IMG/VR virus record: IMGVR_UViG_3300029319_000167
Coordinates: 1 to 37,123 of that record
Direction: 5' to 3' (one strand)
Length of the DNA: 37,123 bases
From: a virus
Part shown: positions 23,400-30,045 of the stretch, in pieces
How the letters are laid out: every line of letters starts with the position of its first letter
Position numbering within the stretch: the stretch's first letter is position 1
Position numbers and translations under genes: made by a program
The notes under the pieces: model-generated
Seen by the model: only the letters and a program-made list of their open reading frames with translations
What the model was told of the DNA's origin: nothing
Database searches by the model: none

Positions 23400-26032
23400 C
23401 CTTCCCATTCTGCTGATTGAATACGACAAGGTAGTGGGCTATCACTCAAAATTTCAACTTTCGTGTCGTTATTTTGAGCCATAACTGGCACTTTAAATTT
23501 ACCTGTTAAGAAAGGTGCTTGACCTAACGCTGGAGGATTTTGACCTATTACAAATCCATTATAAGGGTAAGTAAAGGAAGATCTACCTCTTGGACTAACT
23601 TTTACTTGAAATGCGCTTGTATTATCAAAGACAAACGTCCAAGTTCTAATTTGTAATCGTGGAGCAGCTATAACAGCAACACCACCTCCAGAGGGTTGTT
23701 CTTTAAGGTAAGGAGTACTAAACTCATACGTCATATCGTAAAGTTCTCCTACAAAAAACTTAGCATTACTTAGATCTCCAAGAACTGTCATAGTTCCATT
23801 GCCACTAAATCCAGATTGAGTTGCACCAGTTAATGTCTCCGAACTAGCTTTAAGTACTTGACCATGCTGGATTGTGTTGCCACTAACGTCTCGACCTACA
23901 ACAGCTTGTATTCCTGTAGTAGCTGTTGGATATGGTAAAGAAATTATTGATTGAACACCAGCTCCACCCTGGTTGATAACATTAACATGACATTGAGTTT
24001 CATCTACTTTTCTGTCTAGCTTAATTTCAAGATTGCTATTAAGGTCAGTTGCTTCTGGACGTAAGGAACATTTTTCCAGGTAAACTCCATCCGCATATTC
24101 GATTATAAAAAATACATCACTATCTATAATTGTTGAACCAAGAACAGTTTTAGCTCCTTTAACTTCCCAGAATGACCAAGAAGATTGTAGTTTTTCATCT
24201 TCTTCGTAAAAGAATTTATAAAAATAAATACGCTTTGGCTCATCTTTACTAATAGCTACTATCGTTTCTTCTGAAGCGCTACTTACTAAACTGACTATAT
24301 TTTTAGGTAAGTATCTTGGTACTGAAGAGGATACTTCTTCTGATACTGGAACTGCACCTGTAACATCTTCCAGGTAAAAGTCACGCAAACCACTAAACTC
24401 TCCTTTGGGTATTGAAAAATATACTGTTCGACCTACTGCGATAGGGTCAACATTAGGCTGTGTTTCGTATGTAGTTATAGCTGTAATAGTTGCTGTCTGA
24501 GGAGTCAATGCACCTCCAATACCAACTGCGCCAGCATCTAATCTAAACTGACCATGCCGACTAAAGAGTAGCAATGTGTTTGCAAATGCCAAGCTAGATG
24601 TTAGAAAATGAATTTCCGTACCACCTGTGACTAGATCAATAGGGTCGCTATCTACAATTGTTTGTACTGTCTCAGGAAAAAATCTATCGTAACTATCTGC
24701 TGCGCTCATTATCACGTTTTCATCTGCCAAGAATACAAGCCTGTTTCTAAAAGTATTAATGTTATTTAAAACAGTACCTACAAAGGTAGGGGTAGGAGCT
24801 GTAGTTAAGTCGCCAGCTATTCGTGGGCTGTAATCAAATTCTTTAAATTCAAATGTACCAGTAGCAGCATCACGCACTAAAACGTGTGGCATAGTTGATG
24901 TATTAAATTTAAAAGGTTCTAATGGACCAACTGTTTCTCTCCATATTCCAAAACCAAAAGCTGTACCATTTGAAGTTTCAAACTTAACGTAATAGTCATC
25001 TAATCTTGTAGTTTTTGTTCCCTGGACTCTAACAATAAAGTTGTTTTCACATAAGGTTGGTAAATCATTAATTGTATCTATTGCTCCTCTAATAGCTTTT
25101 GTGTAAGTTCCAGCCTTACTGTCACTACTTTCTAATATAAAATCAGTATCGTCATTTCTTTCAATTCTAATAATGTATTGATCTTGAGTAAACGTCCAAC
25201 CGCTAGATAGCGCAGAAGCTAAATCATTTTTTAAATCTGCTGCAATTGTGCCTGAGTCTGGAACTGCTCCCCCTGCAGATGCTGTTGTAAAACTTGCTGT
25301 CGCTAAAGTGCTAGTTCCATCAGCGCTTTTTATTTTTATTTCGTAAGTAGTTGCGTAATCAGCAGCTTTTATAAATACAATACCTTTGCGTGAAACATCA
25401 GGAGATAATTCATTAAATCTGCAATTACCGCTAGTGCTTGCAGATGCGCCAACTAATGTAAAACTGTTAGCATTTACAACAGTTACAGTATAAGTGCCAT
25501 CAACACTACTTCCAGTTTCAAAATCTATTTGTATTTTTGCTCCATTAGTTACTCCATGATTATTAGAAGTAACAGTTATTGTTGTACCTGATTGAACATA
25601 AGTTCCAGCGTGATCCATAGTGACCACTTTTTCTCTGTTTAAAATAAACGTATAATCGGCAACTGACGCTATTCTAAATTTTTCTGAAGGGTCAGCGCTA
25701 TTTCCAATGTCTAAATAATCTGTTCCGTTAGGAGTTGTAAGAGTCTGAGAAGTGCCATCTAAATTAAATACCTCAATAGCTCCATCCCTAATCATAATTA
25801 AATATTGTATAGTTCCGTCTCTATCAACAGCTTTTACAAATGGTTTACCTGTTCCAGCAGTACCGCTAATTAATTTTTTTATGTGTTGAAAAGGCGGACG
25901 CTTAGTTAATCCTTCAACTGGAGAAGATAAACAATTTATAACTGACTCTGCCTGTGAAGCTAGTCTTAACGCTGAGGGCTGTTGACTAACCCCATTAATC
26001 ATATTTGGGATAGCGCTACTAATTAATGCCAT
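23369..26032 (-). CDS. Tail tubular protein B, T7 gp12-like nozzle, 887 residues
   Basis: The N-terminus A-L-I-S-S-A-I-P-N-M-I-N-G-V-S-Q-Q-P is diagnostic of T7 gp12-type nozzle proteins. It forms the hexameric distal tail tube to which fibres attach. The length (887) compares with 794 in T7. A fibronectin- or Ig-like insertion is suggested around residues 135-200 by Thr/Val-rich alternation (Y-V-Q-S-G-T-T-I-T-V-T). AGG lies 7-9 nt before the ATG on the minus strand. It is flanked by gp11-like and gp13-like genes, the T7 order. Confidence 0.93.
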   Translation of the reverse strand: MALISSAIPNMINGVSQQPSALRLASQAESVINCLSSPVEGLTKRPPFQHIKKLISGTAGTGKPFVKAVDRDGTIQYLIMIRDGAIEVFNLDGTSQTLTTPNGTDYLDIGNSADPSEKFRIASVADYTFILNREKVVTMDHAGTYVQSGTTITVTSNNHGVTNGAKIQIDFETGSSVDGTYTVTVVNANSFTLVGASASTSGNCRFNELSPDVSRKGIVFIKAADYATTYEIKIKSADGTSTLATASFTTASAGGAVPDSGTIAADLKNDLASALSSGWTFTQDQYIIRIERNDDTDFILESSDSKAGTYTKAIRGAIDTINDLPTLCENNFIVRVQGTKTTRLDDYYVKFETSNGTAFGFGIWRETVGPLEPFKFNTSTMPHVLVRDAATGTFEFKEFDYSPRIAGDLTTAPTPTFVGTVLNNINTFRNRLVFLADENVIMSAADSYDRFFPETVQTIVDSDPIDLVTGGTEIHFLTSSLAFANTLLLFSRHGQFRLDAGAVGIGGALTPQTATITAITTYETQPNVDPIAVGRTVYFSIPKGEFSGLRDFYLEDVTGAVPVSEEVSSSVPRYLPKNIVSLVSSASEETIVAISKDEPKRIYFYKFFYEEDEKLQSSWSFWEVKGAKTVLGSTIIDSDVFFIIEYADGVYLEKCSLRPEATDLNSNLEIKLDRKVDETQCHVNVINQGGAGVQSIISLPYPTATTGIQAVVGRDVSGNTIQHGQVLKASSETLTGATQSGFSGNGTMTVLGDLSNAKFFVGELYDMTYEFSTPYLKEQPSGGGVAVIAAPRLQIRTWTFVFDNTSAFQVKVSPRGRSSFTYPYNGFVIGQNPPALGQAPFLTGKFKVPVMAQNNDTKVEILSDSPLPCRIQSAEWEGWLHSRARRI

Positions 26033-26034
26033 AA

Positions 26035-26643
26035 CTACCTAGATAAAGCGTCAGAAGGTCTATAAGTTCTCATTGGATTTACTCTTCGATTATGACCTCT
26101 AAGAATATTGTGATCGCTTAATTGTGTTTCTTCTTCTAAAAATTGTGATCTAACTTCTTGCTCAACTAATAAATTTATTTCTGTTAAATCTTTACTGCCA
26201 ATCATAGACTCCTGGAGTTCTCTGCCAGCTTTAGTCATTATGTAAACCCTAGCGTGTTCGGGTAATTCTTCCCAATCAAGAATAATAGTTATATCTGCTT
26301 TTAAATCTTGTTGAAATTCGTATGTGTTATTTTTGCGATCATAAAGCCTTGATCCTCTTTGCACTACATCTACGTCTGGATAATCGTAAGGATCAACATA
26401 AACTCTAGTGGTGCTAGTACCAACTGAAATTTCTTTTGTTGTCGAATCTCTCATTAAGTCAACTTCATAGTCAGTATTAAAAGACCAACCTTCAGTTTGC
26501 AATTTACGACTAACGCTGTTAATTGTGGTTTCTGCTAAATTGCCTAAGCCAAGTAAGCCTTGCAAAGAGTTAACAGGAGCTTCTCCCATCATCTGCAAGG
26601 CTTTATTGACCGCTTCTAGTTTTGAGGTTCTAGCGAGTGCCAT
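26035..26643 (-). CDS. Tail tubular protein A, T7 gp11-like adaptor, 202 residues
   Basis: The start (S-K-L-E-A-V-N-K-A-L-Q-M-M-G-E-A-P-V-N), then R-K-L-Q-T-E-G-W-S-F-N-T and Y-D-Y-P-D-V-D-V-V then Y-D-R-K-N-N-T-Y are hallmarks of T7 gp11 (196 residues), the dodecameric adaptor joining portal and nozzle. The ATG follows directly on the stop codon of the 23-residue basic peptide gene (26644). It ends 2 nt before the nozzle gene. The presence of this adaptor means a portal must exist, although none is seen in the window. Confidence 0.94.
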   Translation of the reverse strand: MALARTSKLEAVNKALQMMGEAPVNSLQGLLGLGNLAETTINSVSRKLQTEGWSFNTDYEVDLMRDSTTKEISVGTSTTRVYVDPYDYPDVDVVQRGSRLYDRKNNTYEFQQDLKADITIILDWEELPEHARVYIMTKAGRELQESMIGSKDLTEINLLVEQEVRSQFLEEETQLSDHNILRGHNRRVNPMRTYRPSDALSR

Positions 26644-26715
26644 TTACTTTTTCTTAGTACCTTTTTTTGGAGGTCGTCCAACTTTTGTACCATAAGTTCC
26701 TTTACCTTTAGGCAT
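26644..26715 (-). CDS. Tiny basic GRP-motif peptide, copy 2 (23 residues)
   Basis: Residues 1-18 (M-P-K-G-K-G-T-Y-G-T-K-V-G-R-P-P-K-K) are identical to the peptide at 2022-2081; this copy then adds G-T-K-K-K. It lies between the capsid terminator and the adaptor gene, its stop touching the adaptor start. The G-R-P flanked by lysines resembles an AT-hook. A position immediately behind the major capsid gene suggests a minor virion component or DNA-contacting protein expressed with the tail genes, but that is inference. Confidence 0.75.
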   Translation of the reverse strand: MPKGKGTYGTKVGRPPKKGTKKK

Positions 26716-26723
26716 AATAATAA

Positions 26724-26741
26724 GGGAGTAAGTTTACTCCC
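26724..26741 (-). terminator. Hairpin terminator after the capsid gene
   Basis: This is a perfect 8-bp inverted repeat (26724-26731 with 26734-26741) 13 nt past the capsid stop. Read on the minus strand it gives GGGAGTAAACTTACTCCC followed by TTATTATT, a Rho-independent type. T7 has its T-phi terminator in the same place behind gene 10, where partial read-through lowers tail gene expression relative to capsid. Confidence 0.7.
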
Positions 26742-26754
26742 CTATATTAACTAC

Positions 26755-27741
26755 TTATGAGTTAGACGCATATACTTCGATAGCGCAATCTGGGCGCAGT
26801 ACACCTGTACCATGAGCCATAGATCCGACCATAAATACACCCTGGTATAACGCATGAACATCATTTCCAGTTTGTTCCATTTTAAGATCCATTAACTTAA
26901 CTGTACCAACTGCATCTGGTGTAAATGCAAGTCCGATATTATCGGTGTAGTCAGCATGATAAGTATTGTTCTCTCCAGTAACAGCAGATCTGTTTGACTT
27001 AGGTAGGTTATTGGATTTAATAATTGAAATACCAGCAACCTTAAGAACTGTACCTTCTGCGTATGCTCCAGAACCACCCCAATCTCTGTTAAGAACATCT
27101 GTAGTTCTTGCAAGTTTGTAGTAATTTGCTGGATCAAGTGCAAAGTATCTAGCATTTTCTGGGATGTTATTCTCATCAAATGTCTGTGCAACTGTCCATA
27201 GAGCAGTAACAAGGTCAGCACCAGTAACAGCAGCAACCGCAGCAGCAGTATTAGCAGTACCAGACTTAAGAATCTTAACTCTTGTACCTCCAGGTAAGTC
27301 TGTATTAAAGTTCGTACCTGTTCTAGCAGCTTGAGCTATTGTTGCAGCTACGTTTTCATCAAAACGATAGGCTAGGGCATTACCCATTTCCTCTGTATAT
27401 TTTGACCTCACATCATAGTGATTCTTAGCCTCGTCAATGTCAGCCAAAAATACTTGAGATACAAGTTTGTCGTCAATATTTATAGTAGCCTCAGCGTGTT
27501 TGATGCTATCCCCTGTCAATTGTGTGCCAGGTGTATGATAGGAAGTTGAGCTGAGTCCAATAATTGGGAATTGTGCGGATTTTCCTGATTGAATCGTCCG
27601 AACTGTATGCAATGACTCGAATATTGTAGCTTTACGGAACGCTGATAGCACCTCTCCACTCCACACTTTTAAGAAAAGTGCGTCATAAGACGTACCAGTA
27701 GCATTGACCAAGCCGAGTCTTGAAGGACTAAAGTTAGCCAT
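26755..27741 (-). CDS. Major capsid protein, T7 gp10-like, 328 residues
   Basis: The N-terminal region (F-L-K-V-W-S-G-E-V-L-S-A-F, then S-G-K-S-A-Q-F-P-I-I-G), H-T-P-G-T-Q-L and the I-D-D-K-L-V-S-Q-V-F-L-A-D-I-D-E-A-K segment are typical of T7 gp10 HK97-fold capsid proteins; the length (328) is close to T7 gp10A (345). It builds the icosahedral shell. It is followed by a hairpin terminator. Upstream on the minus strand I see no Shine-Dalgarno sequence, unusual for the most abundant phage protein. No scaffold gene precedes it; cassette B does instead. Confidence 0.94.
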   Translation of the reverse strand: MANFSPSRLGLVNATGTSYDALFLKVWSGEVLSAFRKATIFESLHTVRTIQSGKSAQFPIIGLSSTSYHTPGTQLTGDSIKHAEATINIDDKLVSQVFLADIDEAKNHYDVRSKYTEEMGNALAYRFDENVAATIAQAARTGTNFNTDLPGGTRVKILKSGTANTAAAVAAVTGADLVTALWTVAQTFDENNIPENARYFALDPANYYKLARTTDVLNRDWGGSGAYAEGTVLKVAGISIIKSNNLPKSNRSAVTGENNTYHADYTDNIGLAFTPDAVGTVKLMDLKMEQTGNDVHALYQGVFMVGSMAHGTGVLRPDCAIEVYASNS

Positions 27742-27853
27742 GTCAATTAGAAATAAATTTGGAATTAACCAACCCTATTTCACTTAGTCTGATACCCCTC
27801 AAGGATGCTATGTGTAATAAATAAGTGTAAGGTTATTACAATACTATCAAAAA
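27742..27853. promoter_or_regulatory. Control region between capsid gene and cassette B
   Basis: This 112-nt gap separates divergent starts. Read on the minus strand toward the capsid it contains A-T-C-A-G-A-C-T-A-A-G-T-G-A-A-A-T-A-G-G-G (27775-27795), resembling the G-A-C-T...A-T-A-G-G-G core of T7-type promoters but with three extra bases in the middle. A dyad TGTAATAA/TTATTACA lies at 27813-27820 and 27833-27840. Candidate late promoter plus operator; not proven. Confidence 0.4.
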
Positions 27854-28336
27854 ATGGACGAATATCTACCGCAAATCCCAGAAATAGATGTATTAATACC
27901 GCCTAAAACAATTTTTTATCCACCTGTGGCAGAGATTCCATATTTAGACCCTGTACTTCTTCCAAGTCTGGAACAGGTAGAGTCGGGTTTGGGAGATCAG
28001 GAATCTTCTTCTGAAGAAGAAAAAGCATCTTCAACGGAGGAAGCGTTAGAGCTAACACCAGAGACAATACCGACAAACCTGCCAAACACCAAAGACCTTT
28101 TATCAACTGAAGAACCTGTAGCTACGTTTAATATACCATTTTTTGGAGAAATGCCTATTCCAGCGCCAGAAGTTATTGCTTCAAGTGTAATAGCATCTAG
28201 CGTAAGTGCCACCGCAGCAGTAACAGGTTCAATAGTTTTACAAAGTGTTATTAATCAACTAAAAAAAATAATGACAAAAATATTTAAAAAGGTACTTAAG
28301 AAAGAAATTACTAATCAGAAAAAAGATCAGGATTAG
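27854..28336 (+). CDS. Opposing Pro/acidic protein of cassette B, 160 residues (paralogue of 4500-5153)
   Basis: It begins M-D-E-Y-L-P-Q-I-P-E-I-D-V and continues with I-P-P-K-T-I-F-Y-P-P-V-A-E-I-P-Y, an Ile-Pro-rich start like its cassette A counterpart. A Ser/Glu-rich acidic linker follows (S-S-S-E-E-E-K-A-S-S-T-E-E), then the hydrophobic stretch from P-E-V-I-A-S-S-V to I-V-L-Q-S-V (about 109-136), and a strongly basic end (K-K-I-M-T-K-I-F-K-K-V-L-K-K). Copy A has P-E-I-L-I-S-T-T-V-I then K-Q-L-G-K-R-L-S-K-S-K in the same places. It is on the opposite strand to the surrounding late genes. Likely membrane-inserted; function unknown. Confidence 0.75.
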   Translation: MDEYLPQIPEIDVLIPPKTIFYPPVAEIPYLDPVLLPSLEQVESGLGDQESSSEEEKASSTEEALELTPETIPTNLPNTKDLLSTEEPVATFNIPFFGEMPIPAPEVIASSVIASSVSATAAVTGSIVLQSVINQLKKIMTKIFKKVLKKEITNQKKDQD

Positions 28337-28835
28337 CGTTAACATAAGTTCGTATATTAATGACATCACTACAGATGTATGCGTATTTAGAAGCAGGGTT
28401 TATCATGTAGCCTGATGCGTGAAGCTGACTACACTTCAAAATACGAACAAGCTGTTTATCATGCACTTGCTTGTCTAACTCTTCTATGGCTAACTCTAGC
28501 TTTACTTTTGCTAACTCGTTACAAGTTTTATTATCTCCCAGGGGTATCATAAAACTCATTTGCAATCCCCATCCTTCGTTTATAGAATATGTCTCTTCTC
28601 CCTGTGCATCATTACCTGTATAAAAAGGAGTTATTGCCATAGTTGGTTGACTACAAACTAAATTTCCAAACTGCTGCTTACCTGTCATTCCATTATTAAT
28701 ATTCATATTCTGATTAATAATACTAGAATTACCAATCGCATTTGGTTGAGCCTGTACGTTTGTATCGCCTTCGGCTTTTACTTTACTGACTAAAGACAGA
28801 CAAAGAAGTGATAACGCTAGTAGTCGTAATCGCAT
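28311..28835 (-). CDS. Exported four-cysteine protein of cassette B, 174 residues
   Basis: The signal peptide is M-R-L-R-L-L-A-L-S-L-L-C-L-S-L-V-S-K-V-K-A (cleavage after residue 21). The mature protein has an Asn/Gln-rich start (N-S-S-I-I-N-Q-N-M-N-I-N-N-G), then V-C-S-Q-P-T-M-A-I-T-P-F, F-M-I-P-L-G-D-N-K-T-C, L-V-R-I-L-K-C and Y-A-Y-I-C. The four cysteines and their surroundings match the cassette A protein at 3839-4552, so disulfide-stabilised periplasmic or surface location is likely. The middle (E-L-A-K-V-K-L-E-L-A-I-E-E-L-D-K) is a charged helix. It starts 53 nt inside the previous gene and overlaps the opposing gene by 26 nt. Confidence 0.83.
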   Translation of the reverse strand: MRLRLLALSLLCLSLVSKVKAEGDTNVQAQPNAIGNSSIINQNMNINNGMTGKQQFGNLVCSQPTMAITPFYTGNDAQGEETYSINEGWGLQMSFMIPLGDNKTCNELAKVKLELAIEELDKQVHDKQLVRILKCSQLHASGYMINPASKYAYICSDVINIRTYVNANPDLFSD

Positions 28836-29148
28836 CTGTTTGTGTAATTTCTTCTAATTTAGTTCCTGATGCTCTAGTAGTCACATTTAATGACCAATCA
28901 GCAGTAGCAGTATTAGGAGTAAAAATTGCATCTGTAGCCGTTATTCCTCCGTTAGTAGCGCTTGTAACAGCAATGTTTGAAGCTTCCCAAGTTTCCAGAG
29001 CAGACCCATATTTCTGAGTAACTATGGTGCGATTTATAGTCTGAGTAGTATTCTCTGTGCGGTTGCTAGAACCAGTAGTCCAAGTTGGAATCCCATTTGC
29101 GTAGCAAGGTGCAATTAAAAATAAACCTAGTAAGAGTAATTTTTTCAT
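28783..29148 (-). CDS. Exported protein of cassette B, 121 residues (paralogue of 3540-3977)
   Basis: The signal peptide M-K-K-L-L-L-L-G-L-F-L-I-A-P-C-Y-A is cleaved after residue 17. The mature protein starts N-G-I-P-T-W-T-T-G-S-S-N-R-T-E-N-T-T-Q and ends T-S-V-I-T-S-L-S-V-F-S-Q, the same beginning and end as cassette A. The C-Y-A-N end is not a lipobox of standard form. No cysteine remains in the mature part. Composition (Thr, Ser, Asn, alternating hydrophobics) points to beta structure. It is co-translated with the membrane protein through ATGA (29145-29148). Function unknown. Confidence 0.83.
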   Translation of the reverse strand: MKKLLLLGLFLIAPCYANGIPTWTTGSSNRTENTTQTINRTIVTQKYGSALETWEASNIAVTSATNGGITATDAIFTPNTATADWSLNVTTRASGTKLEEITQTDAITTTSVITSLSVFSQ

Positions 29149-29417
29149 TTGATTCCTACATTTGTGTCTTTATTATCCACTATTTTAGGCGCTTTGCCAT
29201 TATTGCTATTGTTACCTTTGCTTCCTTTCTTAATATTCAGCCCAAATTGTGCGCTGACCGCACTCAATAATCCAGCAGCGAAGGTCGTATCAATTTGGCG
29301 AGTAGGGTTGGGATTAAAGTACGACCAAGAAATTACCCCTAAACTCCAAAAAAGAATAATAAGCTGCACCACATTGGCAATCAGACTATTACCTTCCTTT
29401 TCATCTTGTTCTTCCAT
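29145..29417 (-). CDS. Two-helix membrane protein of cassette B, 90 residues (paralogue of 2781-3029)
   Basis: N-terminal E-E-Q-D-E-K-E-G, hydrophobic helix 1 (V-V-Q-L-I-I-L-F-W-S-L-G-V-I-S), a short loop with N-P-N-P-T, helix 2 (T-F-A-A-G-L-L-S-A-V-S-A-Q-F-G-L), and a basic, Asn/Lys-rich tail. This is the same plan and several identical residues as the cassette A protein. The topology could be a small holin-like or pore-forming protein, or an anchor for the exported partners; neither is shown. It is first in the leftward arm and diverges from the 53-residue gene at 29463. Confidence 0.82.
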   Translation of the reverse strand: MEEQDEKEGNSLIANVVQLIILFWSLGVISWSYFNPNPTRQIDTTFAAGLLSAVSAQFGLNIKKGSKGNNSNNGKAPKIVDNKDTNVGIK

Positions 29418-29462
29418 AAAGATCGAACTATACTACCTATATAATAACCATAGATTCTCAAA
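29418..29462. promoter_or_regulatory. Divergent intergenic region of cassette B
   Basis: This is a 45-nt AT-rich gap between divergent starts. On the minus strand it reads ATAGGTAGTATAGT (29427-29440), matching the ATAGGTA and TATAGT elements of the cassette A gap. A second shared element, A-T-T-A-G-A-C-T-A-A on the minus strand, lies just inside the divergent gene (29467-29476). Candidate promoter region for both arms. Confidence 0.4.
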
Positions 29463-29624
29463 ATGATTAGTCTAATTCGTCCAATTATCTTTGCTTTCTT
29501 AAAAAGCAAGTCTGTATCTATTTTAGTCTGCGACATATTAGCAGCGTTGGCAAAACTTAGTGAAAATAAACTAGATGATGCTGCGGTTGCTAAGATAAGA
29601 GAAATGCTCCTGGAAGAAAAATAA
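29463..29624 (+). CDS. Small cassette protein, 53 residues (paralogue of 2373-2540)
   Basis: It begins M-I-S-L-I-R-P-I-I-F-A-F-L-K-S-K, continues with a hydrophobic helix (V-S-I-L-V-C-D-I-L-A-A-L-A-K-L) and ends N-K-L-D-D-A-A-V-A-K-I-R-E-M-L-L-E-E-K. The same three parts occur in the cassette A protein (L-K-P-I-L-V-R-F-L ... N-T-L-D-D-R-A-V-D-L-L). TAA at 29622-29624 overlaps the next ATG (TAATG). It may lie peripherally on the membrane through the amphipathic N-terminus. Function unknown. Confidence 0.75.
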   Translation: MISLIRPIIFAFLKSKSVSILVCDILAALAKLSENKLDDAAVAKIREMLLEEK

Positions 29625-29818
29625 TGTGTCAAGGTTTTTCTGGCAACAAAAAAGAAGAAAACAATCAAAATCTTTTAAAAACTTATAAAGATTATGGTAA
29701 TCAGGCTGCTAGTGCGCCATTAGATCTTGGGTTATCTATAAAACGAATGAAACATAGAGAAAAAAGGCTAGATCAACTTATGAATGGCGGAGACGATATT
29801 GGACCACCAGGATTTTAA
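29624..29818 (+). CDS. Hypothetical protein, 64 residues
   Basis: Coupled to the preceding gene by TAATG. It begins M-C-Q-G-F-S-G-N-K-K-E-E-N-N-Q-N and is hydrophilic throughout, with a charged helix (R-M-K-H-R-E-K-R-L-D-Q-L-M-N-G-G-D-D) and a P-P-G-F end. No membrane segment and no recognised family. The last 4 nt overlap the 3' end of the minus-strand gene at 29815-30045. It completes the rightward arm of cassette B; cassette A has no similar gene. Confidence 0.65.
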   Translation: MCQGFSGNKKEENNQNLLKTYKDYGNQAASAPLDLGLSIKRMKHREKRLDQLMNGGDDIGPPGF

Positions 29819-30045
29819 AGCGGATTTGTAGGAAAAATAGATATTTCTTTAACTTTAAACGTCAATATTTCCCATTGATCTTGCATCATTGCCATACACC
29901 AGGCGGTTTGATAGTCATTTGCCTGGACTACTGTTTGAAATCCACCAATTCTAGGCTCATCTAACTTAATTCCAGCAAATGCTGTAGGCAATCTTATACA
30001 CCAGGCTCTTCTATGCTTTGTATTTGTTTCGTAAGCCTTAAACAT
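29815..30045 (-). CDS. Hypothetical protein downstream of terminase, 76 residues
   Basis: I chose ATG 30045, which overlaps the end of the large terminase gene by 8 nt and has GGTGG just upstream; a longer frame to 30201 would lie entirely inside terminase. The protein contains R-R-A-W-C-I-R-L-P-T-A-F-A-G-I-K-L, a conserved-looking G-G-F-Q-T-V-V-Q-A-N-D-Y-Q-T-A-W-C segment and Q-D-Q-W-E-I-L-T-F. It looks like a small alpha/beta protein. Not recognised; transcribed with terminase. Confidence 0.6.
   Translation of the reverse strand: MFKAYETNTKHRRAWCIRLPTAFAGIKLDEPRIGGFQTVVQANDYQTAWCMAMMQDQWEILTFKVKEISIFPTNPL

Larger units (their letters stand above)
27854..29624. other. Cassette B, inverted second copy of the module
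   Basis: This copy holds five genes in mirror order to cassette A: opposing gene (plus), four-cysteine exported, Thr-rich exported and membrane protein (minus), then the divergent 53-residue gene (plus). It interrupts the minus-strand late genes between terminase and capsid, and two of its genes run against the operon. Confidence 0.8.

Noticed and set aside
26892-27236. 114-residue frame on the minus strand inside the capsid gene
   Set aside because: A leucine-rich alternate-frame reading of the capsid coding sequence, with no family features.
27797-27806. CCCCTCAAGG, resembling one arm of the T7 T-phi terminator
   Set aside because: No complementary arm or T-tract lies nearby, so it cannot form a terminator hairpin.
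27813-27840. Dyad TGTAATAA/TTATTACA as a terminator
   Set aside because: The stem is all A/T except one pair, and there is no T-tract. Kept only as a possible operator.
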